64,000 nucleotides of DNA from Chelativorans salis (GTDB lineage Bacteria; Pseudomonadota; Alphaproteobacteria; Rhizobiales; Rhizobiaceae): positions 186,001 through 250,000 of the forward strand of contig NZ_JAOCZP010000005.1 in assembly GCF_025336525.1 (NCBI RefSeq), written 5' to 3'. Position 1 is the first letter of the stretch; each line of letters starts with the position of its first letter. A program made the position numbers and the translations under genes. Positions 25,506 to 34,739 of the stretch are shown here, piece by piece. Below the pieces are notes generated by a model. The model was not told the origin of the DNA. It saw only the letters and a program-made list of their open reading frames with translations, and did not search any database.

Positions 25506-28500
25506 TCAGACGGTCGCCGACTGCGGCATGTAAATTCTGTCACCCACAAATATCAGGTGCGGATTGTGGATATGGTCCATGTTCAGCACGATGGTGTCGG
25601 CGACGTCCACTGACCGGCTTCGGGCTATGCTGCCGATACTTTGACCGGGCTGCACACTTATCCACTGGTAGCCTTCACTCTCCAGCTGCGGGTTAAAGCG
25701 GCCGTCGGCATCCTGTGCGCCCTCCTCGTGAGGGGCGACGAAGGACGCATCCACCCAACCCTCGTACTGCTGCCCGTCCCAGCTGAAACCGGTGACTGCT
25801 ACCCATTCGTTGCCGTCGTCGTCCGTCCTGCGCTCTCCGGTTTCATGGATAAACGACCCTGGCCGCAGAACCGTGATCGCTTCCGAACCACTCGCCGCTT
25901 CCTCACGCAGGTTGAGGCCGACTTCCGCAATGACGACGAGTTGCGGCCCCGGCGTTTCCGGTTCCTCCGGCTCGGTAGGAGGCTCCTCCCGCTCAGGTTC
26001 GCTGCGCGACTCCTCCGGCACCGGCGTGGTCACGGAGTCCTCTGGCGTCGTGTCGTCGTCAGGCGGCGGGGCACTCTGATCGCCTCCGAATATATCCGCC
26101 CATGACATCGCGCTGAACGCTAGGAGACCCCCACCGAAGGTGACAGCAAGGACGACGCGCGGTCCAAGCCCCGGCTTGCCGTCCTTTGTCAAGGAAGGAC
26201 GCCAAGCATCGTACAGAAGATGGCCCGAGCCGTAGGCGAACAAGCCGCCCGCAACAATGTCCGGCGTGACTTTGGCGAATGTAGAGACGTCCCCTATGAG
26301 TTCGCCAGTAGGGCCTCTCATATATTCGAGAGTGCCTGCCGCATAGATAGGAAGCGCCACTTTATCCGTTTGCGGAAAGGCGCTCTTGCGGGTTCGCAGC
26401 TCCTCGATCGACTTGCCCGCATACATCAAATTGCCGATCTGGTAGGTGCTGTTGACAAACGGGCTTTCCGACAAGTTCAAGTAGCCTGAGGCGATATTGG
26501 GCATGAAGGTGAGGGCATCCACCCCCCTCAAGATACGACCGAGGGGCTGGTCGGGGCCGGTCTTGTCGGGATACTTGGCCTTCACGAACATGCCCAGACC
26601 GCGAAAGCCGAAGGCGCTCGCGGAAATCGGTGCGAGGATATACGGCGGCAGCACGCCGAATGCCGCGCTGCCGACCACAACCGTCGAGTAGCCAATGATA
26701 ATCGCCGGTTCCATGATCCCGAGCGCGGAGCTCTGCTCGGGCGACAGTTTGAGCTTTTGGCTCCATCTGAGGGCGCCCGCCTGCTCGGACGTGAAGGCGT
26801 TCAACTGACGCAGCGTGAAGGCGGAAATCTGCTCCGGTGCGAACTTGCGCATAATTCCCCTGGCGATCCCCGAGATAGTTTCTGGGGAGATCGCCTGGAG
26901 TTGTTCTGCCGCAAATATCCTCAACTGCTCCTTGCTGAGCGCGTTGAAATGTTCGGCCTTGAGGGCGCCCACCTGCGCGGGGGTCAACGCTTCGAGCTGC
27001 GCGGGAAGGAACGCGGCGACCTGTTCCGGTCGAAGCTCGGAGAGCTTCTCCGGCGTGAGCGTTGCGAGTTGCTCCGACGAGAGGGTTTGAAGTTGTGCCT
27101 CCCCCAGCGCCTTCCACTGATCGGTGGTGAGTTTCGTCATCTGATCGGGCGTTAGCGCCGTGATCTGCTCGGACGTAAAGCTCGCCACCTGCTCCGGTCG
27201 AAGCTCGGAGAGCTTCCTCGGCGTGAGCGTTGCGAGTTGCTCCGACGAGAGGGTTTGGAGTTGTGCCTCCCCCAGCGCCTTCCACTGATTGACGGTGATT
27301 TTGGCCGTATGATCCGGCGTCAGCGCCGCAATCTGCTTGGGCGTGAAGCTGGCCACCTGCTCCGGTTTCAGTTGGGCGATCCGCCCGGGCTTGATCGCCT
27401 CGAGGCGACTCGGGGGGATTGCCTGCAGCTGCTCGGCACTCAGCGCCCGCAACTGCTTCGGCCGAAAGGCCGCAAGCTGGTCGAAGGTGAGCTTCCCAAT
27501 CTGTCTCGGCGTAAGGGCACCGACCTGGTCGGCGCTAAGCTGAGACATATGCCTCGGCTCGATCGCCTTCAGGTAGCTATCCGTCAGCGTGGGGATTGCC
27601 GCGCGCGTTAGCTCCCTCACCTCGCGTCCCGACAGAGGGGACGCGGGCGGTGGGTTGCCCGGATGGGCCTCAGAACTCTCCGGCGAATTGGCCTGCGCGG
27701 TTGATTCCGTCGCGGGATCGCCCTCCTCTGCCGGTCGCGGCTGATTCCCCGGCGGCGGTGTATGCTCGTTGGATGCCCCCCTTATCCAAGGGATCACCGC
27801 AGCCTCTCCCGTCTCGGGATCGCGCACGAGAATATGCGTCTTGTCGGCAAGGCTCGGATCGTCTCCGCGCCTTTGCGGCCCGTCGGCCTGCGGAACATAG
27901 ACCCGATCGCCGCTTGCCGGAGGCTCGCCGTAGGCGAAGGCGATTATGTTCTGCCCATTCTGGTCGGTGAGGCGGAAGGTGGGCGGCCCGTTGGCCCTAG
28001 CGTAGGAAACGAAGCTCGCCGCGCCCATTCCCGTGCCCGCGAGGCCCGTCATGAAGCCGGTGATCGCATCGGCGATCTGCAGACCCGACATTTGATCGTG
28101 ATGGAGCACCAGGTCCTTGACTGAGAAGTACATGAGCGGAGCGCCGATCACCATCGCGCCCCCGTCGAGCGTATAGGCAGCCAGGTTGAGGCCGCCGGCG
28201 CTCCTCATATAGGTGCCGACTTGACGCGCATGGGGAATCTGGTGCCAGAGCCGGCTGAAGCGGGTGCTGTGGGCGGCGGCGTTGGCCGTGCCGCTGGTGC
28301 GGACGGCGCCCATGCCGGCCAGGAAGGCCTGTCCCTTGGTCAGGTTGAGGCTGTGCACCATGCCGATGCTCCGCAGCCCGCCGGAGATCATCGGCAGCGC
28401 CGTCGTCGCGATCATCGCCATGTTCATGAGCGATTCCGTTTCGCCCCACTCGCCGCCATGCTGGAGGTGGTTGTACTGGCGAATGGCGGCGCGCGTACCG

Positions 28501-31500
28501 AGATATGTGCCGCCCGCGACGGCCAGCGGGGCGGCGATCGGCGCCGCCGGCGTGAAGGAAGCGACGGTGGCGATGGCCGTGCCGATGCCAACAAGCGGAT
28601 CGACGACCTTGTCCCAAGCGGAGACGTTGCGCGCCTTGACGACCTCGAGCGCGATCTCGCTGTCAGAGCCGGGCGTCATCTGGAAGTCGGTCGGCACGAT
28701 CAGATGGCCGTCCTCGGAGAACAGGCTGTTGTTGTCCTGAAAGTCCCCCACGTCGTCATACGCCTTGCCGGCGATGTCTACGCAGCGCACGTCGCCCTGT
28801 TCGTTCCTGACGGCGAAGAGCGCCATTTGCTGGACGCCCTTCTCCGGATCGACATAGAAGAGCGGAACCACGCGAACCTCGGCGTCATCGCCGCCGATAT
28901 CGCGAATCTCGTTCATGACCTTATCGAGTGCCTCGCTGCCTTCCTCCGTAGATGTGTCCAGGTGCAGCGCCTCTATGACGGTCTGGTCGGTAACAGACCG
29001 GAAGGTTTCATCATAGCCTCGTTCGTAGTGCGCTCCGATCTGCTGCTGGATATTTTCGAGCACATCGCCCTGACGCTCCTCGAAATAGGCGCTCTCGAGG
29101 CCCTGGAGATGCTCCCGCCTACCCTCCTCGTCAAGCGGCGCGAGCGACTGCGTGCGTTGAAAGGCGAGCCAGTCGGCCGCTGACTCGGCCATATCGCGGG
29201 TGTCCTCGAGGGTGCCGCGCATATCCCGCGCCAGTTCCAGCGCGAGCCAGGTATATGCAAGTTGCGGATCAACCCAGCGCGTTTCGTTGGCTTCGCCGTC
29301 CCCGTCGCTGTCGATCTCCACGCGAACGGGCGTATCGCTGGTGGTCAGGGCCTCAAGGCCGTTTGCCTCATAGGCGTCGGCGACGTCGGGATGCATGTAA
29401 ACGTCCCGGCCGCCAATCTCTATCTTGAGGGGTTCGACGCCTTCCGGAAAGCTTCCCTCCGGCGGCTCGACGCTGCCTGGGCCGTGCTCTTCCAGAAGTT
29501 CGCCGTACTCTGCCTCCAGCCCCTCGATCTGTTCGCCAAGATGATCGATCCTGACGCCCAATTGCTCTTCCAGCGTCCGGTTGACGGTCTCACCGGCGCT
29601 CTGTTCGGCTCTCTGCAGGATATCGAGCCGGGTGCCGGCGCTGCAGACGTCCGAATCCGGCTTGGTGCCCTGGAACGTTTGCCATTCCTGGCCGAACGCA
29701 TGGTAGGAATAGCTCTCGTCTACGTCGTCGCTGTCCCAGGTCAGCTGGTACTTGGTCTCGCCGTTCTCGTAGTGATTGACCACCCACAGATGGCCGTCTT
29801 CCGCGACGATCTCGTTGCCCTGGAAGTCGTCATCCTCGAACAGCTGAGGATTGTTCCTGTTGTACTCGGCCAGCAGGCGCTGCTTGATGTCTTCCAGCTC
29901 GACCTCGGCATCAGCCAGGTCGCTCCTTGACTGGTAGAGATTGACATAGGCCTGGTCGATCTCGACCTGCCTTCCGATCGCGTCCTGCTCGGCCTTCAGT
30001 TGAAGCCAGGTGGTTGCCGTCTCGGCGTCGATCCACAGGCATTCGAGCGTACTGTCTCCATCGGTGTCGCGTTGGATCCCGACCGGTTGTCCGCCTTCGG
30101 CAAGAGCGGGCAAGCCCTCCTCTTCATAGGCTTCCGCCACTTCGGGCGCGACCTGCACCTGTTGGTCCCCAACCGTGATCTCGACCGGCTCGACGTCGTC
30201 GGGAAGCCCCTCCACACCGTCTCCGAACTGGCTTTCCAGATCGGCGAGCGTGATACCGGTGACCAGGCTGTCACCCAGGGTGCGTTGATAGTTGGCCTGA
30301 GAAAGCAGTGCGTCCACTTCCGCGTGCGCGGCCACCCCCTTCTTGTACTCTTCCTGATAGTTGTAATCGCTGTCGGCGGAGGTGATGACCGGCGTCTCCC
30401 CGTCGGGGTAGAACGGCATGTTCGCCTGCTTCGTGATGGCCTCATCGAGCAGGCGCTCGGATTCCTCATAAGCCTCCAGCGCGTCCTCCGTGTCCGTCAC
30501 GCGGTCATTGGCGTTCGACAGCCGCTCCCGCGCGTCCGACAGGTCGCCTTCAGGCTCGGGCCGCACCCAGCGATAGCCGTGCTCGCCAAGCGTCTCGTCA
30601 AGGGTTGTCCCGGCTGCTTCCGTCGCCTCCTCGGCGTCCGGATCGAGCGCCCACACGTCGAGCTGGGCCTGGATCTGCTCAATCTCGGCTTGGAGCTGCA
30701 TCATCTCCCCAAGGGTGACGTTTTCAGCCGCGATCGCCCTGGCCACCTCGGGATGGACCCAGCGCCAGGTGCCATCCACCTTCATCGGCACCCAGTCCAC
30801 GTTGGGATCCAGCCCCGCCGGCGGCTCGCCCTGAAAATTGATGCCGGTCACGTTGCCTTCTTCGTCCGTCTCGACGGTCGGCTGGGCTTCCGGGCCGAGC
30901 CCGTGCTCCTCGATTGCCGCCTCGGTCGCCTCTCGCCGCTCGCCGGCCTCCTCGATGAGGTCTTCGTAGGTCTTTCCGGCAAACATGCCTTCGATAACCG
31001 TCATGACGATCTCGTCTTGCGCGGCCTGGGCGGGATCGTCGCCGTCCGGATTGATCGCCAGAAGCTTGCGTGCCAGCGTTTCCTCGAGGCTGCCCCGTTC
31101 GATCTCGATTTCGGCGCCGTCCTCGTTGTTCTTGAGTACCATCTTGCCGTCGGGATCGGTCGTCAGGGTGTAGCCGTTGAAGGTTACTTCGACGGTCTCT
31201 TGGGGATCGCCGTTCTCGCCCGGCTCCGTGGTTGTGACGGTACGGCGCCCCTCCTTGTCGACAACGGTCTCGACCACCCTTCCGTCGACATAGCTTATTC
31301 GGTGGACCTCATCACCGTCGTCCTCGACGTACTCCACCGTCGTGGTGTTATGTTCATTGCGTGAATAGGAGGCGACAACTTCGTCGCTGCCGGCCAAGGT
31401 GATGAGGACCGATTGGTTGTAATAGTTTGAGTTGCTCGGATCCGTCGCGCTCACGTCGTAGCCGGCCGCTTCGAGCTGGGCGATCACCTGTTCCCGGGTA

Positions 31501-32375
31501 AGTCCGCGCTCCTCGGCGATGGTTGCAATGCTCTTGCCTGCGATGACGTCTTCGAGGATGCCCACGCTACCCTCTTTCGTGGGAACCTGCTCCGGATTGA
31601 GTTCGGTCTCCTCGCCATCGGAGATAACGACGGTGGTCGTATCACCGTCCTCGGGCGTGGTTTTCCTGATCACCACGCCGCTCGGCAGCCTCGTCTCCTC
31701 CACGATGGTCCCATCGCCCAGGTCGTCCTCGTACCGAGTGGTCGTCACACCGGTATCGGAATCGTACTGCTCCTCGACCTTCCAACCGCGCTCGTCGCGC
31801 ACAGGGCCGCGCACCTCCTCGCCATCCTCCTTGACGCCCGTGTGATAGGTCCCATCGTGAAAATCATAGTATTCGGTGACCCCGCGGCCGCTCTGCGGGT
31901 CCGTCACCTCGGTCGTACGCACATCCCCGTTGTCGCTTTCCGGCTCGGTCGTTTCCACCGTGTAGCCGGCAGCCTTGAGCTCGGCGATCACCTCCTCGCG
32001 CGACTTGCCCTGCTCCTCGGCAATGAGGTCGATGCTCTTGCCCTCTTCGATATCCTCCAAGATCGCATCGGTGGCGTCCCGCGCCTCCGTGCCCGTCTGA
32101 TCGGGTTGGACCGGATCTTCATAGTTTGTCGGCGTGAAGTAAAATTGCGGCACCGTCGAATTTTCCGGGCCGAGATAAAGCGCCGGCCTGCCAAAGTTCT
32201 GAATGCCTCCGTCGGTTGTCGTCGGTCCGTTATTTGCGGTGGTGACAACTTGCGTCGGTTTCGAGCTCTCCGCAGCCGAAGCCTGCTGCCTTCGAAGCTC
32301 GTCCATCGCGGCACGCACTGCCGCAAGGGCTTCCCACGGCGTCCCCAGGATCGGCGAAATCCGGCGCAGCGCCAT
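25506..32375 (-). CDS. Giant modular repeat protein (2289 aa) with DUF4781-like core, SH3b and LysM
   Basis: ATG 32375 is preceded by GGAGGG. There is no signal peptide and the N-terminus is Ser/Thr-rich. Order of parts: two EGKSI modules (residues ~105-150 and ~283-330, helix-turn-helix-like, ending in AAGYxVE/DxxxT); strand-rich acidic repeats around TTTRYEDDLGDGT; a long Glu-rich helical region (~480-1110); a DUF4781-like core (~1120-1500) with Ala/Gly-rich hydrophobic segments; about 36 eight-residue repeats of the ALTPEQLA type (~1598-1886); a second hydrophobic region (~1890-2100); a Pro/Glu linker; an SH3b-like domain (~2145-2215, GLNLREEA); and a LysM-like end (~2237-2286, VQPGQSIGSIARS). 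It shares this plan with the 5749-residue protein at 37643. No enzyme domain is obvious. It may be an effector, toxin or surface protein; the function is not established. Confidence 0.88.
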   Translation of the reverse strand: MALRRISPILGTPWEALAAVRAAMDELRRQQASAAESSKPTQVVTTANNGPTTTDGGIQNFGRPALYLGPENSTVPQFYFTPTNYEDPVQPDQTGTEARDATDAILEDIEEGKSIDLIAEEQGKSREEVIAELKAAGYTVETTEPESDNGDVRTTEVTDPQSGRGVTEYYDFHDGTYHTGVKEDGEEVRGPVRDERGWKVEEQYDSDTGVTTTRYEDDLGDGTIVEETRLPSGVVIRKTTPEDGDTTTVVISDGEETELNPEQVPTKEGSVGILEDVIAGKSIATIAEERGLTREQVIAQLEAAGYDVSATDPSNSNYYNQSVLITLAGSDEVVASYSRNEHNTTTVEYVEDDGDEVHRISYVDGRVVETVVDKEGRRTVTTTEPGENGDPQETVEVTFNGYTLTTDPDGKMVLKNNEDGAEIEIERGSLEETLARKLLAINPDGDDPAQAAQDEIVMTVIEGMFAGKTYEDLIEEAGERREATEAAIEEHGLGPEAQPTVETDEEGNVTGINFQGEPPAGLDPNVDWVPMKVDGTWRWVHPEVARAIAAENVTLGEMMQLQAEIEQIQAQLDVWALDPDAEEATEAAGTTLDETLGEHGYRWVRPEPEGDLSDARERLSNANDRVTDTEDALEAYEESERLLDEAITKQANMPFYPDGETPVITSADSDYNYQEEYKKGVAAHAEVDALLSQANYQRTLGDSLVTGITLADLESQFGDGVEGLPDDVEPVEITVGDQQVQVAPEVAEAYEEEGLPALAEGGQPVGIQRDTDGDSTLECLWIDAETATTWLQLKAEQDAIGRQVEIDQAYVNLYQSRSDLADAEVELEDIKQRLLAEYNRNNPQLFEDDDFQGNEIVAEDGHLWVVNHYENGETKYQLTWDSDDVDESYSYHAFGQEWQTFQGTKPDSDVCSAGTRLDILQRAEQSAGETVNRTLEEQLGVRIDHLGEQIEGLEAEYGELLEEHGPGSVEPPEGSFPEGVEPLKIEIGGRDVYMHPDVADAYEANGLEALTTSDTPVRVEIDSDGDGEANETRWVDPQLAYTWLALELARDMRGTLEDTRDMAESAADWLAFQRTQSLAPLDEEGRREHLQGLESAYFEERQGDVLENIQQQIGAHYERGYDETFRSVTDQTVIEALHLDTSTEEGSEALDKVMNEIRDIGGDDAEVRVVPLFYVDPEKGVQQMALFAVRNEQGDVRCVDIAGKAYDDVGDFQDNNSLFSEDGHLIVPTDFQMTPGSDSEIALEVVKARNVSAWDKVVDPLVGIGTAIATVASFTPAAPIAAPLAVAGGTYLGTRAAIRQYNHLQHGGEWGETESLMNMAMIATTALPMISGGLRSIGMVHSLNLTKGQAFLAGMGAVRTSGTANAAAHSTRFSRLWHQIPHARQVGTYMRSAGGLNLAAYTLDGGAMVIGAPLMYFSVKDLVLHHDQMSGLQIADAITGFMTGLAGTGMGAASFVSYARANGPPTFRLTDQNGQNIIAFAYGEPPASGDRVYVPQADGPQRRGDDPSLADKTHILVRDPETGEAAVIPWIRGASNEHTPPPGNQPRPAEEGDPATESTAQANSPESSEAHPGNPPPASPLSGREVRELTRAAIPTLTDSYLKAIEPRHMSQLSADQVGALTPRQIGKLTFDQLAAFRPKQLRALSAEQLQAIPPSRLEAIKPGRIAQLKPEQVASFTPKQIAALTPDHTAKITVNQWKALGEAQLQTLSSEQLATLTPRKLSELRPEQVASFTSEQITALTPDQMTKLTTDQWKALGEAQLQTLSSEQLATLTPEKLSELRPEQVAAFLPAQLEALTPAQVGALKAEHFNALSKEQLRIFAAEQLQAISPETISGIARGIMRKFAPEQISAFTLRQLNAFTSEQAGALRWSQKLKLSPEQSSALGIMEPAIIIGYSTVVVGSAAFGVLPPYILAPISASAFGFRGLGMFVKAKYPDKTGPDQPLGRILRGVDALTFMPNIASGYLNLSESPFVNSTYQIGNLMYAGKSIEELRTRKSAFPQTDKVALPIYAAGTLEYMRGPTGELIGDVSTFAKVTPDIVAGGLFAYGSGHLLYDAWRPSLTKDGKPGLGPRVVLAVTFGGGLLAFSAMSWADIFGGDQSAPPPDDDTTPEDSVTTPVPEESRSEPEREEPPTEPEEPETPGPQLVVIAEVGLNLREEAASGSEAITVLRPGSFIHETGERRTDDDGNEWVAVTGFSWDGQQYEGWVDASFVAPHEEGAQDADGRFNPQLESEGYQWISVQPGQSIGSIARSRSVDVADTIVLNMDHIHNPHLIFVGDRIYMPQSATV
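26720..27585 (-). repeat. Array of about 36 octapeptide (24-bp) repeats
   Basis: Within the 2289-residue protein, residues ~1598-1886 follow an eight-residue period: small residue, Leu/Phe, Thr/Ser/Lys, x, Glu/Asp/Lys, Gln, Leu/Val/Ile, x (for example ALTPDQMT, TLSSEQLA, ELRPEQVA). A 168-bp block (seven octads) is duplicated almost exactly: the copy starting near 27031 recurs near 27199. The regular period suggests a solenoid or stacked helical hairpins. Confidence 0.9.
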
Positions 32376-32780
32376 CAGATTTCCCTCCAATATCGCGGTA
32401 TCTCACCGCTTCATCGCCCAACTCCGTCCCCTGTCATAAAAGCAACATATGGAACTTATGGGAAGAAATAATTCCAACTGGCATTTTTCCCTTTGGCCCA
32501 GGATGCCCACGTGCAGGTGCTCTGGTGCCGTCACGTTGACTGTGCGGAAGGGAAATTGAGGTGGCTGCGCGACCATGACGGAGCGCAGCGACCTATACGA
32601 GGAGGGTTGGAAATTATCCTTGAGCGATCGCCGTTCTGAGACGATACGATGGCTGCCAAGGTGAGACGAAAGGGCCGCGCGGCCGCGCGCGTCACTGTCA
32701 TCAAGCCTAGCACGTGGTCAGGTAAGCGCTTCAACTTCGCCCACGAGGTCACGTGGTCATCGCGCCATGCGAAGGGGTGA
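32376..32780. other. Upstream region of the giant minus-strand gene; no gene seen
   Basis: About 400 bases upstream of the ATG at 32375. A relatively AT-rich stretch at 32440-32490 may hold the promoter. I found no recognisable hrp, PIP or rhizobial tts box by eye. Short open frames here have no recognisable content. Confidence 0.4.
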
Positions 32781-32789
32781 ACGAGGAAA

Positions 32790-33157
32790 GGCAGCGCATC
32801 GCCTCGCCGGCGCCTTTCTGATCCCGGCCGACGTTCTGCGCGCCGAAGTCGGCGCCCACCAATCCTCCATCAGCATGCGAGCTCGTCGCTCTGAAGAAGC
32901 GCTTCTGCGTGAGCTACCGATGCAAGGATCTCGGCATCATTAACCAGTCCGCCTTTGCCCATCTCTTCAAAACTTTCCCTGAGCGGGGATGGAGAAGGCC
33001 CCCTATGACCAGCCGGAGACGATGAAACCGGAGCTTAAGGAACCCAGGCGCTTCGAGCGCCGCCGCCACCGGGCCTTGGCAGAAGGAGCAAGCCGCGGAA
33101 CTCTTCGGCGTTCCCGTCCGCGAACTCGATGCCAGGCTGGATCAGGTAGCGGCTTGA
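32790..33157 (+). pseudogene. ImmA/IrrE-type metalloprotease regulator, C-terminal remnant
   Basis: Pieces in changing frames read IASPAPFLIPADVLRAEVG, then ELVALKKRFCVSYRCKDLGI, INQSAFAHLFKTF, ERGWRRPPYD and finally AAELFGVPVRELDARLDQVA followed by TGA at 33157. This is the C-terminal half of an XRE-ImmA/IrrE antitoxin-like regulator: LPA, then SLKKRFGVS, then the winged end. The helix-turn-helix and HExxH parts are missing. It runs convergently into the fic gene, overlapping it by about 16 bases. Confidence 0.55.
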
Positions 33158-34299
33158 TCAGTGGCGATCCTCCTCTCCGACACATAAGTTTCGCGCTGTT
33201 CGGTATTTAGCCAGTAGCGTGTGTGCCGCCGCTGGCCGGTGCGGGTAAGTGCGCCCTTCTCGACCAGATCCTGCAGGTCGCGCGTGGCCGTGGCGCGCGA
33301 TGCGCCGGTGATGCTGATGTAGTTCTCGGCGCTCAAGCCACGCTTGAAGCCGTCGATGCCCTCGCGGAACATGCGTGCAATCGCCTTTTCCTGGCGGGGG
33401 TTCAGCTTGACGCGCAGTCGGTCATAGAAGCGGGCCTTGGCGATCTGGAATTCAATTCGTTTGAGCGTATTGCCTTGCGCTTCCAGAACCGTCTCGGCGA
33501 AATAGACCAGCCAGTCCGTGATCTCGTTGTCTTTGTTCGAGCGCTCCAGCATGTCGTAATAGGTCTTGCGGCCGCGTTCGATCGTATAGGCCAGCATGAT
33601 CAGGCTAGGCTGGCCGAGTTTTTGCGCCAACGCCTTTTCCGACAGGGCGCGGCCGATACGGCCATTGCCGTCCTCGAAGGGGTGGATGCTCTCAAAATAC
33701 AGGTGGCCAATCCCGGCGCGCGTGAGTGTAGGGAGCGCGCCTTTCTCATCGGGAGCGCTGCCGTTGAACCATTTGACGAATGCGTCCATTTCCGCGCGGA
33801 CCTGATTTGAGGGTGGCGCCTCGAAATGAACCTTCTCGCGCCCGACCGGCCCCGAGTTCACCTGCATCGGATCGGCATGCTTTCGATACGCGCCGATGAC
33901 CTCAATGCCGCGGTGCCCGGCCATCACCATCTTGTGCCAGTTGAACAGGCTTTTATGCGTGAGCCTGTTGTCATAGGAACGGTAGAGAGTGACCATCATC
34001 TCCGCGATGCCGCGTTCTTCGGGAGGAACGCGCCGTGTTTCGGCGTTAAGTCCCATCTGTTGGCGCAGTGAGGACTGGACGCTGTCACGGTTGAGGATCT
34101 CGCCTTCGATCTCGGAGGTCTTCAGCGCTTCGTCGCTGATGAGCTCGATGCGAAGTGTGTCGCGATCATCGGGACTGACATGACGAAAGGCGCCGAACAA
34201 CTCACCGGCCCGGAGCAGGAATGTCTCCTCCAGTGAGGCCAGCGCCGCCTTGTCGTGGCGAAACTCGGGCCAGTCAGGTTGCTGCCAGTTCCAGATCAT
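33142..34299 (-). CDS. Fic-family protein with DUF4172 and C-terminal winged helix
   Basis: A 385-residue Fic enzyme, which typically transfers AMP to target hydroxyls. An N-terminal DUF4172 region (MIWNWQQPDWPEFRHDKAAL) carries the inhibitory helix motif TSEIEGE (T-x3-EG type) near residue 60, making it a self-inhibited class II Fic. The active-site motif HPFEDGNGRIGR, with catalytic His, is intact. The C-terminus is a winged helix-turn-helix (SITGASRATATRDLQDLVEK). Its start codon is embedded in a perfect 12-bp inverted repeat, so it probably represses itself. It lies between the two giant genes and has no separate antitoxin. Confidence 0.92.
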   Translation of the reverse strand: MIWNWQQPDWPEFRHDKAALASLEETFLLRAGELFGAFRHVSPDDRDTLRIELISDEALKTSEIEGEILNRDSVQSSLRQQMGLNAETRRVPPEERGIAEMMVTLYRSYDNRLTHKSLFNWHKMVMAGHRGIEVIGAYRKHADPMQVNSGPVGREKVHFEAPPSNQVRAEMDAFVKWFNGSAPDEKGALPTLTRAGIGHLYFESIHPFEDGNGRIGRALSEKALAQKLGQPSLIMLAYTIERGRKTYYDMLERSNKDNEITDWLVYFAETVLEAQGNTLKRIEFQIAKARFYDRLRVKLNPRQEKAIARMFREGIDGFKRGLSAENYISITGASRATATRDLQDLVEKGALTRTGQRRHTRYWLNTEQRETYVSERRIATDQAAT

Positions 34300-34328
34300 G
34301 AGTTATAGAGTACCTTTCTATAACTCAT
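34298..34328. promoter_or_regulatory. Perfect palindromic operator at the fic start
   Basis: ATGAGTTATAGA and TCTATAACTCAT are perfect 12-bp arms separated by seven bases (GTACCTT). The left arm overlaps the fic start codon on the other strand. The site is where a dimer of the Fic protein's own winged helix domain could bind and block transcription. Confidence 0.75.
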
Positions 34329-34329
34329 T

Positions 34330-34739
34330 TTATCCAATATTTGTGAGCGATAAAAGGGCTTTCTATGCTTCACAGTGTCTGCGTGGCCCCGGCGGGCTAA
34401 CCTCCAGCCGGTTCGCTACCGCCTCAAGCACATGGAAGTTTCTATCATCACTCATAGGGTGACACCGTGACCTCCTCCGCCTGCCGCTCCAGTGCCTCTA
34501 TCTCCCGCTCATCCATCACGCTGCACCAGATAGGGATCACCTAAACGCCTACATCAAGACAGTGGTGGTTGCGGAAGGTGGCGCCCATGAAGCCTCGTAC
34601 CTGCTTCCGGGGAACAGAATATCCGGCGGCAGCATTCCACATGCCCATCCGCTAGCCGATGTACCTCTATAGAATGCCTTCGTATCGTTCTAGATATTTC
34701 CGACTCTCTTTGACAAGCCGAGCGCGCCGCCCTCCGGCG
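34330..34739. other. Gap with no supportable gene
   Basis: About 400 bases between fic and the RpiR gene. A short minus-strand frame reads MDEREIEALERQAEEVTVSP before a stop near 34455, which could be the tail of a lost gene, but I recognise no family. Otherwise I see nothing in it. Confidence 0.35.

Noticed and set aside
26720-27585. LTPEQV-type sequence in the octads resembles the start of TAL effector repeats.
   Set aside because: TAL repeats are 33-35 residues with a two-residue variable pair. Here the period is eight and no variable diresidue exists. The likeness is limited to a common helical cap.
30000-31364. A 454-codon plus-strand frame opposite the 2289-residue gene.
   Set aside because: Composition is that of an antisense shadow, with no ribosome site and no recognisable domain.
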